From Pseudomonas maumuensis (GTDB taxonomy: Bacteria; Pseudomonadota; Gammaproteobacteria; Pseudomonadales; Pseudomonadaceae): DNA of 64,000 bases. A program made the position numbers and the translations under genes. The notes under the pieces are model-generated. The model had not been told where the DNA came from. It saw nothing but the letters and a program-made list of their open reading frames with translations, and searched no databases. Below, in pieces: positions 56,759 to 64,000 of this stretch; the stretch's first letter is position 1, and every line of letters starts with the position of its first letter. The stretch is taken from positions 1,674,001 to 1,738,000 of the forward strand of contig NZ_CP077077.1 of the NCBI RefSeq assembly GCF_019139675.1. The letters are read 5' to 3'.

Positions 56759-57955
56759 ATGAATCCGAAAAGCCTGATTTCCGGTGCCGCCGACAGTGGA
56801 GCCTTCACCGACCTCAATCGCCTGGGTTCGCTCAAGCATGGCGATCGTGACAGTGAGGGCAATATCCGCAAGGTGGCCCAGGAGTTCGAGTCGCTGTTCG
56901 TCAGCGAGATGCTCAAGGCATCGCGCAAGGCCACCGATGTGATGGCCGATGAAGACAGTCCGATGAACAGCGATACGGTCAAGCAATACCGTGACATGTA
57001 CGACCAGCAGTTGGCGGTGAGCATGTCCCGCCAAGGCGGTGGTATCGGTCTGCAGGACGTGTTGGTGCGCCAGTTGAGCAAGAACAAGGCGAGCGTCAAC
57101 AACAGCCCGTTCCCACGAACCGACGTTGCTGCTCCTGCATTGTGGGGCAGTCGTATGGCCAACCCTGTGCGTGCCGAGCAGCCTGTGGCCGGGCGCAACG
57201 ATGTGGCGGCGCTCAATTCGCGTCGTCTGGCGTTGCCGGGCAAGCTGACCGACCGTTTGTTGGCGGGCATCGTACCGCCAGCCGCCGTTGCCGGCGCAAA
57301 TGGCGGCGACACGGCTGTGCCCGCTCATAATGGCCCTTCGCTCGCCGGCGTTGCTCGCGGCGATTGGCAGCCAGCCCAGGCCTTTGCCGCGCCGCGCGAG
57401 GGCATGCGTATTCTCGGCCGGGCCGTCGCCCAGCCGCCGCTGGCACCGAACAAGGCTTTCAGCGATAGCGACGCGTTCGTCGCCACCATGCTGCCGATGG
57501 CCGAACAGGCGGCCAAGCGCATCGGTATCGACCCACGCTACCTGGTGGCCCAGGCCGCGCTGGAAACCGGTTGGGGCAAGTCGGTCATGCGCAACCCCGA
57601 CGGTAGCAGCAGCCACAACCTGTTCGGCATCAAGGCCACCGGTAACTGGCAGGGTGGCGAGGCGCGGGCGATCACCAGCGAGTTCCGTGGTGGTCAGTTC
57701 GTCAAGGAAACCGCGGCGTTCCGCTCCTACGGCTCCTACCAAGACAGCTTCCACGACCTGGTCAGCCTGCTGCAGAACAACAACCGCTATAAAGATGCCG
57801 TCGGCGCCGCCGATAACCCAGAACAGTTTGCAAGAGAGCTGCAGAAGGCTGGCTACGCGACCGATCCGGACTACGCCCGCAAGATCATCAGCATTGCCCG
57901 GCAACTGCAGCCGACCCAGGAATACGCCATGGCCGGCACTAACACGAATCTATAA
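56759..57955 (+). CDS. flgJ: Rod cap and peptidoglycan hydrolase FlgJ
   Basis: The 398-residue protein joins an N-terminal rod-cap domain ('AQEFESLFVSEMLKASRKA') to a C-terminal glucosaminidase/muramidase domain with the catalytic Glu in 'VAQAALETGWGKSV' and 'SHNLFGIKATG'. It opens the peptidoglycan for rod passage. The central linker is long and low in complexity. Confidence 0.94.
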   Translation: MNPKSLISGAADSGAFTDLNRLGSLKHGDRDSEGNIRKVAQEFESLFVSEMLKASRKATDVMADEDSPMNSDTVKQYRDMYDQQLAVSMSRQGGGIGLQDVLVRQLSKNKASVNNSPFPRTDVAAPALWGSRMANPVRAEQPVAGRNDVAALNSRRLALPGKLTDRLLAGIVPPAAVAGANGGDTAVPAHNGPSLAGVARGDWQPAQAFAAPREGMRILGRAVAQPPLAPNKAFSDSDAFVATMLPMAEQAAKRIGIDPRYLVAQAALETGWGKSVMRNPDGSSSHNLFGIKATGNWQGGEARAITSEFRGGQFVKETAAFRSYGSYQDSFHDLVSLLQNNNRYKDAVGAADNPEQFARELQKAGYATDPDYARKIISIARQLQPTQEYAMAGTNTNL

Positions 57956-57965
57956 GGATTGAAGC

Positions 57966-60005
57966 ATGTCTCTGATCTCGATCGGGCTCTCCGGCCTGAA
58001 CGCCAGCCAGACCGCGTTGGCCATCACGGGTAACAACATCGCCAACGCAGCGGTCTCTGGCTATTCTCGGCAGCAGATCATCCAGGGCACGGGCGCCTCG
58101 CACAATATCGGTGTCGGTTTCGTCGGTACCGGCACGACGCTGCAGGATGTGCGGCGCATCTACAACGCCTACCTGGACAATCAACTGCAGACCGCCACCT
58201 CGCTCAACACCGACGCGGCGGCGTTCCAGGATCAGATCACGGGTATCGACAAGCTGCTGGCCGAAAGCAGCACGGGTATCAGCTCGGTACTGACCGCGTT
58301 CTTCTCGGCGCTGCAGACCGCTTCGGCCAAGCCGGGTGATGTGGCCTCCCGCCAGCTGCTGCTGACCCAGGCACAGACCCTGAGCAATCGCTTCAACGCC
58401 ATCTCCAGCGAGATGAACAAGCAGAACGACAGCATCAACAGCCAGCTGGATACGCTGTCAGGCCAGGTCAACAAGCTGACGTCGAGCATCGCTGACCTGA
58501 ACAAGCAGATTACCCAGCTGTCGGCATCCGGCGCCTCGCCGAACAACCTGCTGGATGCGCGCAGCGAAGCGGTTCGTCAGCTCAATGAGCTGGTCGGCGT
58601 CACGGTGCAGGAGCGCGACGGCAACTACGACGTGTATCTGGGCAATGGCCAATCGCTGGTCACCGGCAACCGCGCCAATACCCTGACCGCGGTGCCGAGT
58701 GCCACGGACAAGAGCCAGTACAGCCTGCAGATCAACTATCCGACCTTCTCCTCGGACGTCACTTCGGTGGTCACCGGTGGGCAGATCGGCGGCCTGCTGC
58801 GTTACCGCCAGGATGTGCTCAATCCGTCGATGAACGAGCTGGGTCGTGTAGCCCTGGTGGTGGCTGACAGCATCAACAGCCAGTTGGGTCAGGGCCTGGA
58901 TGCCAATGGACAGTTCGGCAGCGCGCTGTTTTCCAGCATCAACAGCGCTGCGGCGATCAGCCAGCGCAGCCTGGCTTCCGAGGGGAACAGCGCAGGTTCC
59001 GGCAATCTTGATGTGACCATCGCCAACAGTGGCGCGCTGACCACCTACGACTATGAGGTCAAGTTCACCGGCCCCAACCAGTACAGCGTGCGTCGCTCCG
59101 ACGGCACCGACATGGGCAACTTCGACTTGACCACCACGCCCCCGCCGGTGATCGACGGCTTCACCCTCAAGCTCAATGGTGGCGGTCTTGCCGCTGGTGA
59201 CAGCTTCAAGGTGATTCCGACGCGCACGGCGGCGGCGTCGATCAATACTACCCTCACGGACGCCAACAAGCTGGCGTTCGCCGGCCCGATCAATGGCATC
59301 GTCGGCAGCGGCAATACCGGCAGCGGCACTATCACCCCGCCGAATCTCGGTACCAACCTGAATATCTACGGTGGTGCCGACACCGCGCTGATCCAGGACT
59401 CAATCAAGCACTCGATGCCGGTGCGCATGGTGTTCCAGGCGGCCAGCGGTGGCACGCAGGCCTATGAGATTTTCGATGCCAAGGGCAACTCGATCGGTAC
59501 CGGCACCATCGTGCCCGGTCAGGACAACAAGCTGACCATCAACGTGCCGATGCGTGATGCCACCGGCGCGCCGATCCTCGATGGCAGCGGCAATCCGCGT
59601 AAGTTCAGTGTCGAGACCACGGTGGGCGGCAGCCCGGCCGCCAACGACAGTTTCAGCTTTGGCTTCAACGCCGACGGCAAGGCCGACAACCGTAACGCCC
59701 AGGCGCTGCTGGGGCTGCAGACCAAATCCACGGTCGGTGTGAACTCCGGTGGCGGTACCAGCTTCACATCGTCCTACGCCTCGCTGGTCGAGCGCGTCGG
59801 CGCCAAGGCCAACCAGGCCAAAATCGATACCATTGCGACCACGGCCGTGCTCAATTCGGCCAAGGAAAGTCGCAATGGGGTTTCCGGTGTCAACCTGGAC
59901 GATGAGGCGGCCAACCTGATCAAGTTCCAGCACTACTACACCGCGTCGTCGCAGATCATCAAGGCGGCGCAGGAAACCTTCAGCATTCTGATCAACGCCC
60001 TTTAA
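57966..60005 (+). CDS. flgK: Hook-filament junction protein FlgK (HAP1)
   Basis: The 679-residue protein has the axial N-terminus 'GLSGLNASQTALAITGNNIAN', a coiled N-terminal region ('LDTLSGQVNKLTSSIADLNKQI') and the C-terminal 'VNLDDEAANLIKFQHYYTASSQ'. It links hook to filament together with FlgL. Confidence 0.95.
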   Translation: MSLISIGLSGLNASQTALAITGNNIANAAVSGYSRQQIIQGTGASHNIGVGFVGTGTTLQDVRRIYNAYLDNQLQTATSLNTDAAAFQDQITGIDKLLAESSTGISSVLTAFFSALQTASAKPGDVASRQLLLTQAQTLSNRFNAISSEMNKQNDSINSQLDTLSGQVNKLTSSIADLNKQITQLSASGASPNNLLDARSEAVRQLNELVGVTVQERDGNYDVYLGNGQSLVTGNRANTLTAVPSATDKSQYSLQINYPTFSSDVTSVVTGGQIGGLLRYRQDVLNPSMNELGRVALVVADSINSQLGQGLDANGQFGSALFSSINSAAAISQRSLASEGNSAGSGNLDVTIANSGALTTYDYEVKFTGPNQYSVRRSDGTDMGNFDLTTTPPPVIDGFTLKLNGGGLAAGDSFKVIPTRTAAASINTTLTDANKLAFAGPINGIVGSGNTGSGTITPPNLGTNLNIYGGADTALIQDSIKHSMPVRMVFQAASGGTQAYEIFDAKGNSIGTGTIVPGQDNKLTINVPMRDATGAPILDGSGNPRKFSVETTVGGSPAANDSFSFGFNADGKADNRNAQALLGLQTKSTVGVNSGGGTSFTSSYASLVERVGAKANQAKIDTIATTAVLNSAKESRNGVSGVNLDDEAANLIKFQHYYTASSQIIKAAQETFSILINAL

Positions 60006-60017
60006 GGAGTAGCCATC

Positions 60018-61580
60018 GTGCGTATTTCCACTGCTCAGTTCTATGAGTCGAGCGCCAGTAGCTACACCAAGAACTTCGCTGACTTGATGAAGAGCAAGAC
60101 GCAGATCGACACCGGTGTGCGCATCCAGACCGCCGCCGACGATCCGGTCGGCGCTGCACGCCTGTTGCTGCTGCAACAGCAGCAGGCGCTGCTCAAACAG
60201 TACGACGGCAACATGACCACGGTGAACAACTCGCTGCTGCAGGAAGAGAGCGTGCTGGCCACCATCAACGAGGCCATGCAGCGCGCCAGCGAGCTGGCCC
60301 TGCGTGCTGGTGGCGCTGGTGTGACCGACGCCGATCGGGTTTCCATCAGCAGCGAACTGAAAGAGATCGAGGCCAATATCTTCGGCCTGCTCAACTCGCG
60401 CGATGCCAATGGCGACTACATGTTCGGTGGCACCAAGACCTCGTCGCCACCCTATGTGCGTAATGCCGATGGCAGCTACAGCTACCAGGGCGACCAGACC
60501 CAGCTGAGCCTGCAGGTCTCCGACACCTTGAGCCTGGCTACCAACGACACGGGTTTCAGTATCTTCGATTCGGCCAAGAACAAGAGCCGTACCGAGTCCA
60601 GCCTGGTGGCGCCGCCGGTTGATGACGGCAAGGTCGCGCTTTCGCCGGGGTTGCTGACCTCGAACAACAGCTTCAACAGCAGCTTCACCGCAGGCCAGCC
60701 GTACAAGATCACCTTCACCAGCGCCACCCAGTACACGGTGACCGATGCGCTGGGCAACGACATCACCGCCGAGACGCCGACCAATGGCACTTTCGACAGC
60801 AAGGCCGAGGGGGGAAACCGCATCGCCTTGCGTGGAGTCGAGTTCGAAATCACGGCATCGCTGAAAGAAGGTGATGACGCCAATGCCGTCTTCGCCGGTC
60901 GTGAGTTCAGTGTGCAGGCCCGTCCCGATTCGCTGACCACCGTGCGTGGCGCCGGCAACCCCTCCAGCGCGCAGGTCACCAGCAGTGCCGTGACCGACCA
61001 GGCAGCTTACCGCAGCACCTTCCCAAGTAATGGCGCGGTGATCAAGTTTACCGGTGCCAACACTTACGAGTTCTATGCCCAGCCTTTGACTGCCGACAGC
61101 AAGCCGGTAGGCAGCGGGACCTTCACCGCGCCGTCGCTGACGGTGGCGGGTGTGACTTACCAGGTGTCTGGCACGCCGCAGGCGGGTGACCAGTTCGCCG
61201 TCAACGCGAACAACCATCAGAACCAGAGCGTGCTGGAAACCCTCAGCCAGCTGCGTTCGGCGTTGGATGCGCCACCTGGCACCGCGGGCGACAACATCGC
61301 GATCAAAAACGCCGTCGCCTCGGCGGTGGCCAATCTCGCCAGTGCCCGCGAGCAGGTGGATATCACTCGAGGTTCCATCGGTGCGCGCGGCAACTCGATC
61401 GATATCCAGCGCCAGGAAAACACCAGCCTGACCACGGCCAACAAGGTTACCCAGGACGCTATCGGTAACACCGATATGGCCGAGGCGTCGATCATGCTGA
61501 CGCTGCAGCAGGCCATGCTCGAAGCTTCTCAGTTGGCCTTCTCGCGTATCTCGCAGCTGAGCCTGTTCAACAAGCTCTGA
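60018..61580 (+). CDS. flgL: Hook-filament junction protein FlgL (HAP3)
   Basis: The 520-residue protein begins with GTG ('MRISTAQFYESSASSY') and has flagellin-like terminal helices ('TGVRIQTAADDPVGAARLL' and 'AEASIMLTLQQAMLEASQLAFSRI'). AAGGAG lies upstream. Last gene of the series, followed by a strong terminator. Confidence 0.94.
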   Translation: MRISTAQFYESSASSYTKNFADLMKSKTQIDTGVRIQTAADDPVGAARLLLLQQQQALLKQYDGNMTTVNNSLLQEESVLATINEAMQRASELALRAGGAGVTDADRVSISSELKEIEANIFGLLNSRDANGDYMFGGTKTSSPPYVRNADGSYSYQGDQTQLSLQVSDTLSLATNDTGFSIFDSAKNKSRTESSLVAPPVDDGKVALSPGLLTSNNSFNSSFTAGQPYKITFTSATQYTVTDALGNDITAETPTNGTFDSKAEGGNRIALRGVEFEITASLKEGDDANAVFAGREFSVQARPDSLTTVRGAGNPSSAQVTSSAVTDQAAYRSTFPSNGAVIKFTGANTYEFYAQPLTADSKPVGSGTFTAPSLTVAGVTYQVSGTPQAGDQFAVNANNHQNQSVLETLSQLRSALDAPPGTAGDNIAIKNAVASAVANLASAREQVDITRGSIGARGNSIDIQRQENTSLTTANKVTQDAIGNTDMAEASIMLTLQQAMLEASQLAFSRISQLSLFNKL

Positions 61581-61591
61581 GTGCGCGCTCA

Positions 61592-61633
61592 CGAAAAAGC
61601 CCCGGCCAGCGCCTCGCTGCCGGGGCTTTTTCG
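61592..61633. terminator. Bidirectional terminator after flgL
   Basis: CGAAAAAGCCCCGGC and GCCGGGGCTTTTTCG form a perfect 15-base stem with a 12-base loop. Confidence 0.92.
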
Positions 61634-61670
61634 TGTCTGGCCCGCTGCCGCGAGACGAGCTCCGCGATAA

Positions 61671-61692
61671 TTGACTGTGACTAATGAGTCAA
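61671..61692. promoter_or_regulatory. Nested inverted repeat upstream of the KAS III gene
   Basis: TTGAC...GTCAA (61671-61692) encloses the perfect palindrome TGACT-AATG-AGTCA (61678-61691), about 175 bases before the KAS III ATG. Possible operator; no known consensus fits. Nothing else is evident in 61634-61864. Confidence 0.3.
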
Positions 61693-61864
61693 ATCGTGCA
61701 TCTTCCTTGTATTCTATGCGGCAGCTGCTGCAGCATTTTGTTACCGGTGCGCAGAAGGGCAGGCCAGATGTCGGCCTGGCCGAGGCCTATGGCCCTCGAC
61801 CCGGTAGGTGGCGCCCTCAATTCATCGAGTGGCGGTCTTTGGCTGTTTTCATTGGGAAGCCAGA

Positions 61865-62794
61865 ATGATTGGCATCAAAAGCATCGCGAGTTATGTGCCC
61901 ACCGCTGGCCTGGACAACTACGTCCAGGGTGCGAAGTTCGGCAAGGACGAAGAGTTCATGTTCGGCAAGATCGGCGCCTCTTTCCTGCCGCGCAAGGCCG
62001 AGGAGCAGGAGACGTCCGACCTTTGTGTCGAGGCGGCCCGGGCACTGTTCGCCAACAACCCGGAGCTGGATCCGCAGGCGATCGATGTGCTGATCGTGGT
62101 CACCCAGAACGGTGACGAAGAGGGCTTGCCGCACACCGCGGCGATCGTCCAGAACAAGCTGGGTCTGTCGACTCGCGTGGCGGCCTTCGATGTGTCGCTG
62201 GGCTGCTCCGGTTATGTCTATGGCCTTTACGCCATCAAGGGTTTCATGCAGGCGGCGGGGTTGAAAAACGGCCTGCTGATCACTGCCGACCCGTATTCGA
62301 AGATCGTCGATCCGGAAGACCGTAACACCACCATGTTGTTCGGCGATGCCGCCACCGCCACCTGGATGGGCGAAAATGCCGTCTGGCAGTTGGGTGAGGC
62401 GCGTTTCGGTACCGACGGCTCGGGTGCCGAGCACCTGAAGGTCAGTGATGGCACCTTCTTCATGAACGGTCGCCAGGTATTCAACTTCGCGCTGGTCAAG
62501 GTGCCGGCGCACCTGCATGAATTGCTCGCGGCCAGCGGCCTGCAGTCCTCGGACATCGATGCGTTCTGCATTCACCAGGGCAGTGCGGCGATCGTCGATG
62601 CCGTGGCGCGACGCTTCGAGGAGCAGCATCCGGAGAAGTTCGTCAAGGACATGCTCGAGACCGGTAATACCGTGTCCTCCAGCGTGCCGCTGCTGCTGCA
62701 GAAGCACATGTTCGATAGCAGCTGGCGGCGTGTGGCCATCAGTGGTTTCGGTGTGGGGTTGTCCTGGGGTTCGGCAATTATCTATCGCGACTGA
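61865..62794 (+). CDS. KAS III-type (FabH-like) synthase between flgL and fliC
   Basis: The 309-residue enzyme has a complete KAS III triad: Cys114 in 'FDVSLGCSGYVYG', His in 'FCIHQGSAA' and Asn in 'ETGNTVSSS'. It is thus unlike the KAS III relatives of the accessory cluster. A KAS III homologue next to fliC is part of the flagellin glycosylation island in P. syringae (orf3); a role in making an acylated sugar for flagellin is possible, though no glycosyltransferase gene is beside it in this window. ATG 61865 was chosen at the start of the domain. Confidence 0.87.
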   Translation: MIGIKSIASYVPTAGLDNYVQGAKFGKDEEFMFGKIGASFLPRKAEEQETSDLCVEAARALFANNPELDPQAIDVLIVVTQNGDEEGLPHTAAIVQNKLGLSTRVAAFDVSLGCSGYVYGLYAIKGFMQAAGLKNGLLITADPYSKIVDPEDRNTTMLFGDAATATWMGENAVWQLGEARFGTDGSGAEHLKVSDGTFFMNGRQVFNFALVKVPAHLHELLAASGLQSSDIDAFCIHQGSAAIVDAVARRFEEQHPEKFVKDMLETGNTVSSSVPLLLQKHMFDSSWRRVAISGFGVGLSWGSAIIYRD

Positions 62795-62809
62795 TTCGAG
62801 GCGGTCTCG

Positions 62810-62846
62810 AAAAAAACGCCTGGCGTATTCCGCCAGGCGTTTTTTT
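62810..62846. terminator. Bidirectional terminator after the KAS III gene
   Basis: AAAAAAACGCCTGGCG and CGCCAGGCGTTTTTTT form a perfect 16-base stem with a five-base loop and a run of seven T. Confidence 0.95.
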
Positions 62847-62868
62847 ATGCGCAAAAGGGTTGGAGTGG

Positions 62869-62907
62869 TCCCTATGGAAGGGGGCGGGTTTGCCCCGCGA
62901 TGGCCTG
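62869..62907. repeat. Degenerate Pseudomonas REP-like element
   Basis: The core GGCGGGTTTGCCCCGCGATGGCC resembles the GCGGGTTTACCCGCGAAGAGGCC part of the P. putida REP family, in degenerate form. It sits alone upstream of fliC. Confidence 0.45.
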
Positions 62908-62999
62908 TACAGCAGGCCCCGATCGTCCGTCGCCGAATCGATAAACCCCTGATTTTATGGGGGTGGCTGGGTGATGGCATTTTTTTTTCGAAAATGCCC

Positions 63000-63026
63000 T
63001 CAAGCAACCCACGCAGACGACGATAA
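63000..63026 (+). promoter_or_regulatory. Sigma-28 promoter of fliC
   Basis: TCAAG and GACGATAA are 14 bases apart, close to the FliA consensus, about 80 bases before the fliC ATG. Confidence 0.75.
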
Positions 63027-63106
63027 ACATTACGAAGGTTCTCTAGGCCATACCCGGCGGATGCCAGGGCCGGAAGCCGCAGTACCCATCCAACGAGGAT
63101 TTCGTC

Positions 63107-64000
63107 ATGGCTTTAACTGTAAACACCAACATTGCTTCGGTTACTACTCAGGTTAACCTGAACAAGGCCAGCACCGCCCAGACCACTTCGATGCAGCGCC
63201 TGTCTTCCGGCCTGCGCATCAACAGCGCCAAAGACGACGCTGCCGGCCTGCAGATCGCCAACCGTCTGACCAGCCAGATCAACGGCCTGGGCCAGGCAGT
63301 CAAGAACGCCAACGACGGTATCTCGATCGCCCAGACCGCCGAAGGCGCGATGCAGGCTTCGACCGACATCCTGCAGAAAATGCGTACCCTGGCACTGTCC
63401 TCGGCCACTGGCTCCCTGAGCGCCGACGACCGTAAGTCGAACAACGACGAATACCAGGCTCTGACTGCCGAACTGAACCGTATCTCCACCACCACCACCT
63501 TTGGTGGCCAGAAGCTGCTGGACGGTTCCTACGGCACCAAGGCCATCCAGGTCGGCGCCAACGCCAACGAAACCATCAACCTGACCCTGGAAAACGTTGC
63601 TGCCAGCAACATCGGTTCCCAGCAGGTCAAGAGCATGGGCGTTGCTCCAAGCAACACCGGTGTTGCCGGTGGCCTGGTCAACGTAACCGGTAACGGCCAG
63701 ACCGCTGCGGTCACCATCGCTGCTGGCGCTTCCGCCAAGACCATCGCCAGCCAGCTGAACGGTTCCATTGGTGGCCTGAGCGCTACCGCCAGCACCGAAG
63801 CTCAGTTCGTTGTCGGCGCCGGTGCTGCTACCGCTCCTGCTACCTTCGACATGACCGTTGGCGGCCAGACCACCAAGTTCGTCGGCGTCAAAGACACCGC
63901 CAACCTGGCTGACCAGCTGAAGTCGAACGCTGCCAAACTGGGCATCAGCGTCAACTACGACGAAGCCAAAGGCACCCTGTCGGTCAAGTCCGACACCGGT
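63107..64000 (+). CDS. fliC: Flagellin FliC (5' part, cut by window end)
   Basis: The 298 codons present encode the conserved flagellin N-terminal D0/D1 region ('[20 protein letters not shown]', '[24 protein letters not shown]') and the start of the variable, Ala/Gly/Thr-rich surface domain. The frame is open to the last base of the window, so the C-terminal part is missing here. The gene is transcribed from the sigma-28 promoter upstream. Confidence 0.96.
   Translation, partial: MALTVNTNIASVTTQVNLNKASTAQTTSMQRLSSGLRINSAKDDAAGLQIANRLTSQINGLGQAVKNANDGISIAQTAEGAMQASTDILQKMRTLALSSATGSLSADDRKSNNDEYQALTAELNRISTTTTFGGQKLLDGSYGTKAIQVGANANETINLTLENVAASNIGSQQVKSMGVAPSNTGVAGGLVNVTGNGQTAAVTIAAGASAKTIASQLNGSIGGLSATASTEAQFVVGAGAATAPATFDMTVGGQTTKFVGVKDTANLADQLKSNAAKLGISVNYDEAKGTLSVKSDTG

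Noticed and set aside
59400..61592. 730-residue minus-strand frame opposite flgK-flgL
   Set aside because: Same reason: the plus strand encodes intact FlgK and FlgL and the antisense protein has no recognisable domain.

Overview
The window comes from a fluorescent Pseudomonas, most likely of the P. putida group. The right half (about 29.2-64 kb) has the P. putida-type order: bkd branched-chain keto acid dehydrogenase operon with bkdR, a glutamine synthetase-like gene, an MFS gene, flgZ-flgN-flgM-flgA, cheV-cheR, flgB to flgL, a KAS III gene and fliC. This assignment rests on remembered gene order and protein motifs; no database was searched.

Region 1 (about 0.1-29.1 kb) looks like an accessory natural-product locus. 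Its base composition is visibly more A/T-rich than the flagellar half, most clearly at the left edge. A rightward operon encodes a MacA/MacB-type ABC exporter (adaptor, ATPase, duplicated permease), a sigma-54-dependent response regulator, its histidine kinase and a 4'-phosphopantetheinyl transferase. A close match to a sigma-54 promoter and a perfect inverted repeat lie upstream of it. An AraC-family gene is at the left edge. A leftward operon of about 18 kb (27251 to 8974), with most genes overlapping or nearly touching, encodes two acyl carrier proteins, a type III PLP decarboxylase, two stand-alone amino-acid adenylation enzymes, an acyl-CoA ligase-like enzyme, five KAS III-fold proteins, two acyl-CoA dehydrogenases, a VOC protein, an alpha/beta hydrolase, a cytochrome P450, a MupA-type luciferase-like monooxygenase, an unrecognised 170-residue protein and a DUF2807-like secreted protein. 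A divergent TolC-family gene closes the cluster. Four of the KAS III proteins form two B-C pairs that resemble PqsB/PqsC, the quinolone-signal condensing enzyme. I do not recognise the cluster as any characterised pathway. The best reading is that carrier-bound amino acids are decarboxylated or oxidised, joined to acyl groups by the PqsBC-like pairs, and tailored by the P450 and the flavin monooxygenase. The product would leave through the flanking exporter and TolC.

Region 2 (29.2-42.4 kb) is core metabolism: a BenE-type transporter with a divergent MocR-type regulator, a diguanylate cyclase, the bkdA1-bkdA2-bkdB-lpdV operon with divergent bkdR, a glutamine synthetase-family gene and an MFS transporter.

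Region 3 (42.4-64 kb) is the flagellar and chemotaxis block. Candidate promoters match the known Pseudomonas hierarchy: sigma-54 for flgA, flgBCDE and flgF-L, and sigma-28 for flgM, cheV and fliC. An autotransporter gene sits between cheR and flgB. fliC runs off the right edge. I saw no tRNA, rRNA, CRISPR array, insertion sequence or phage gene.
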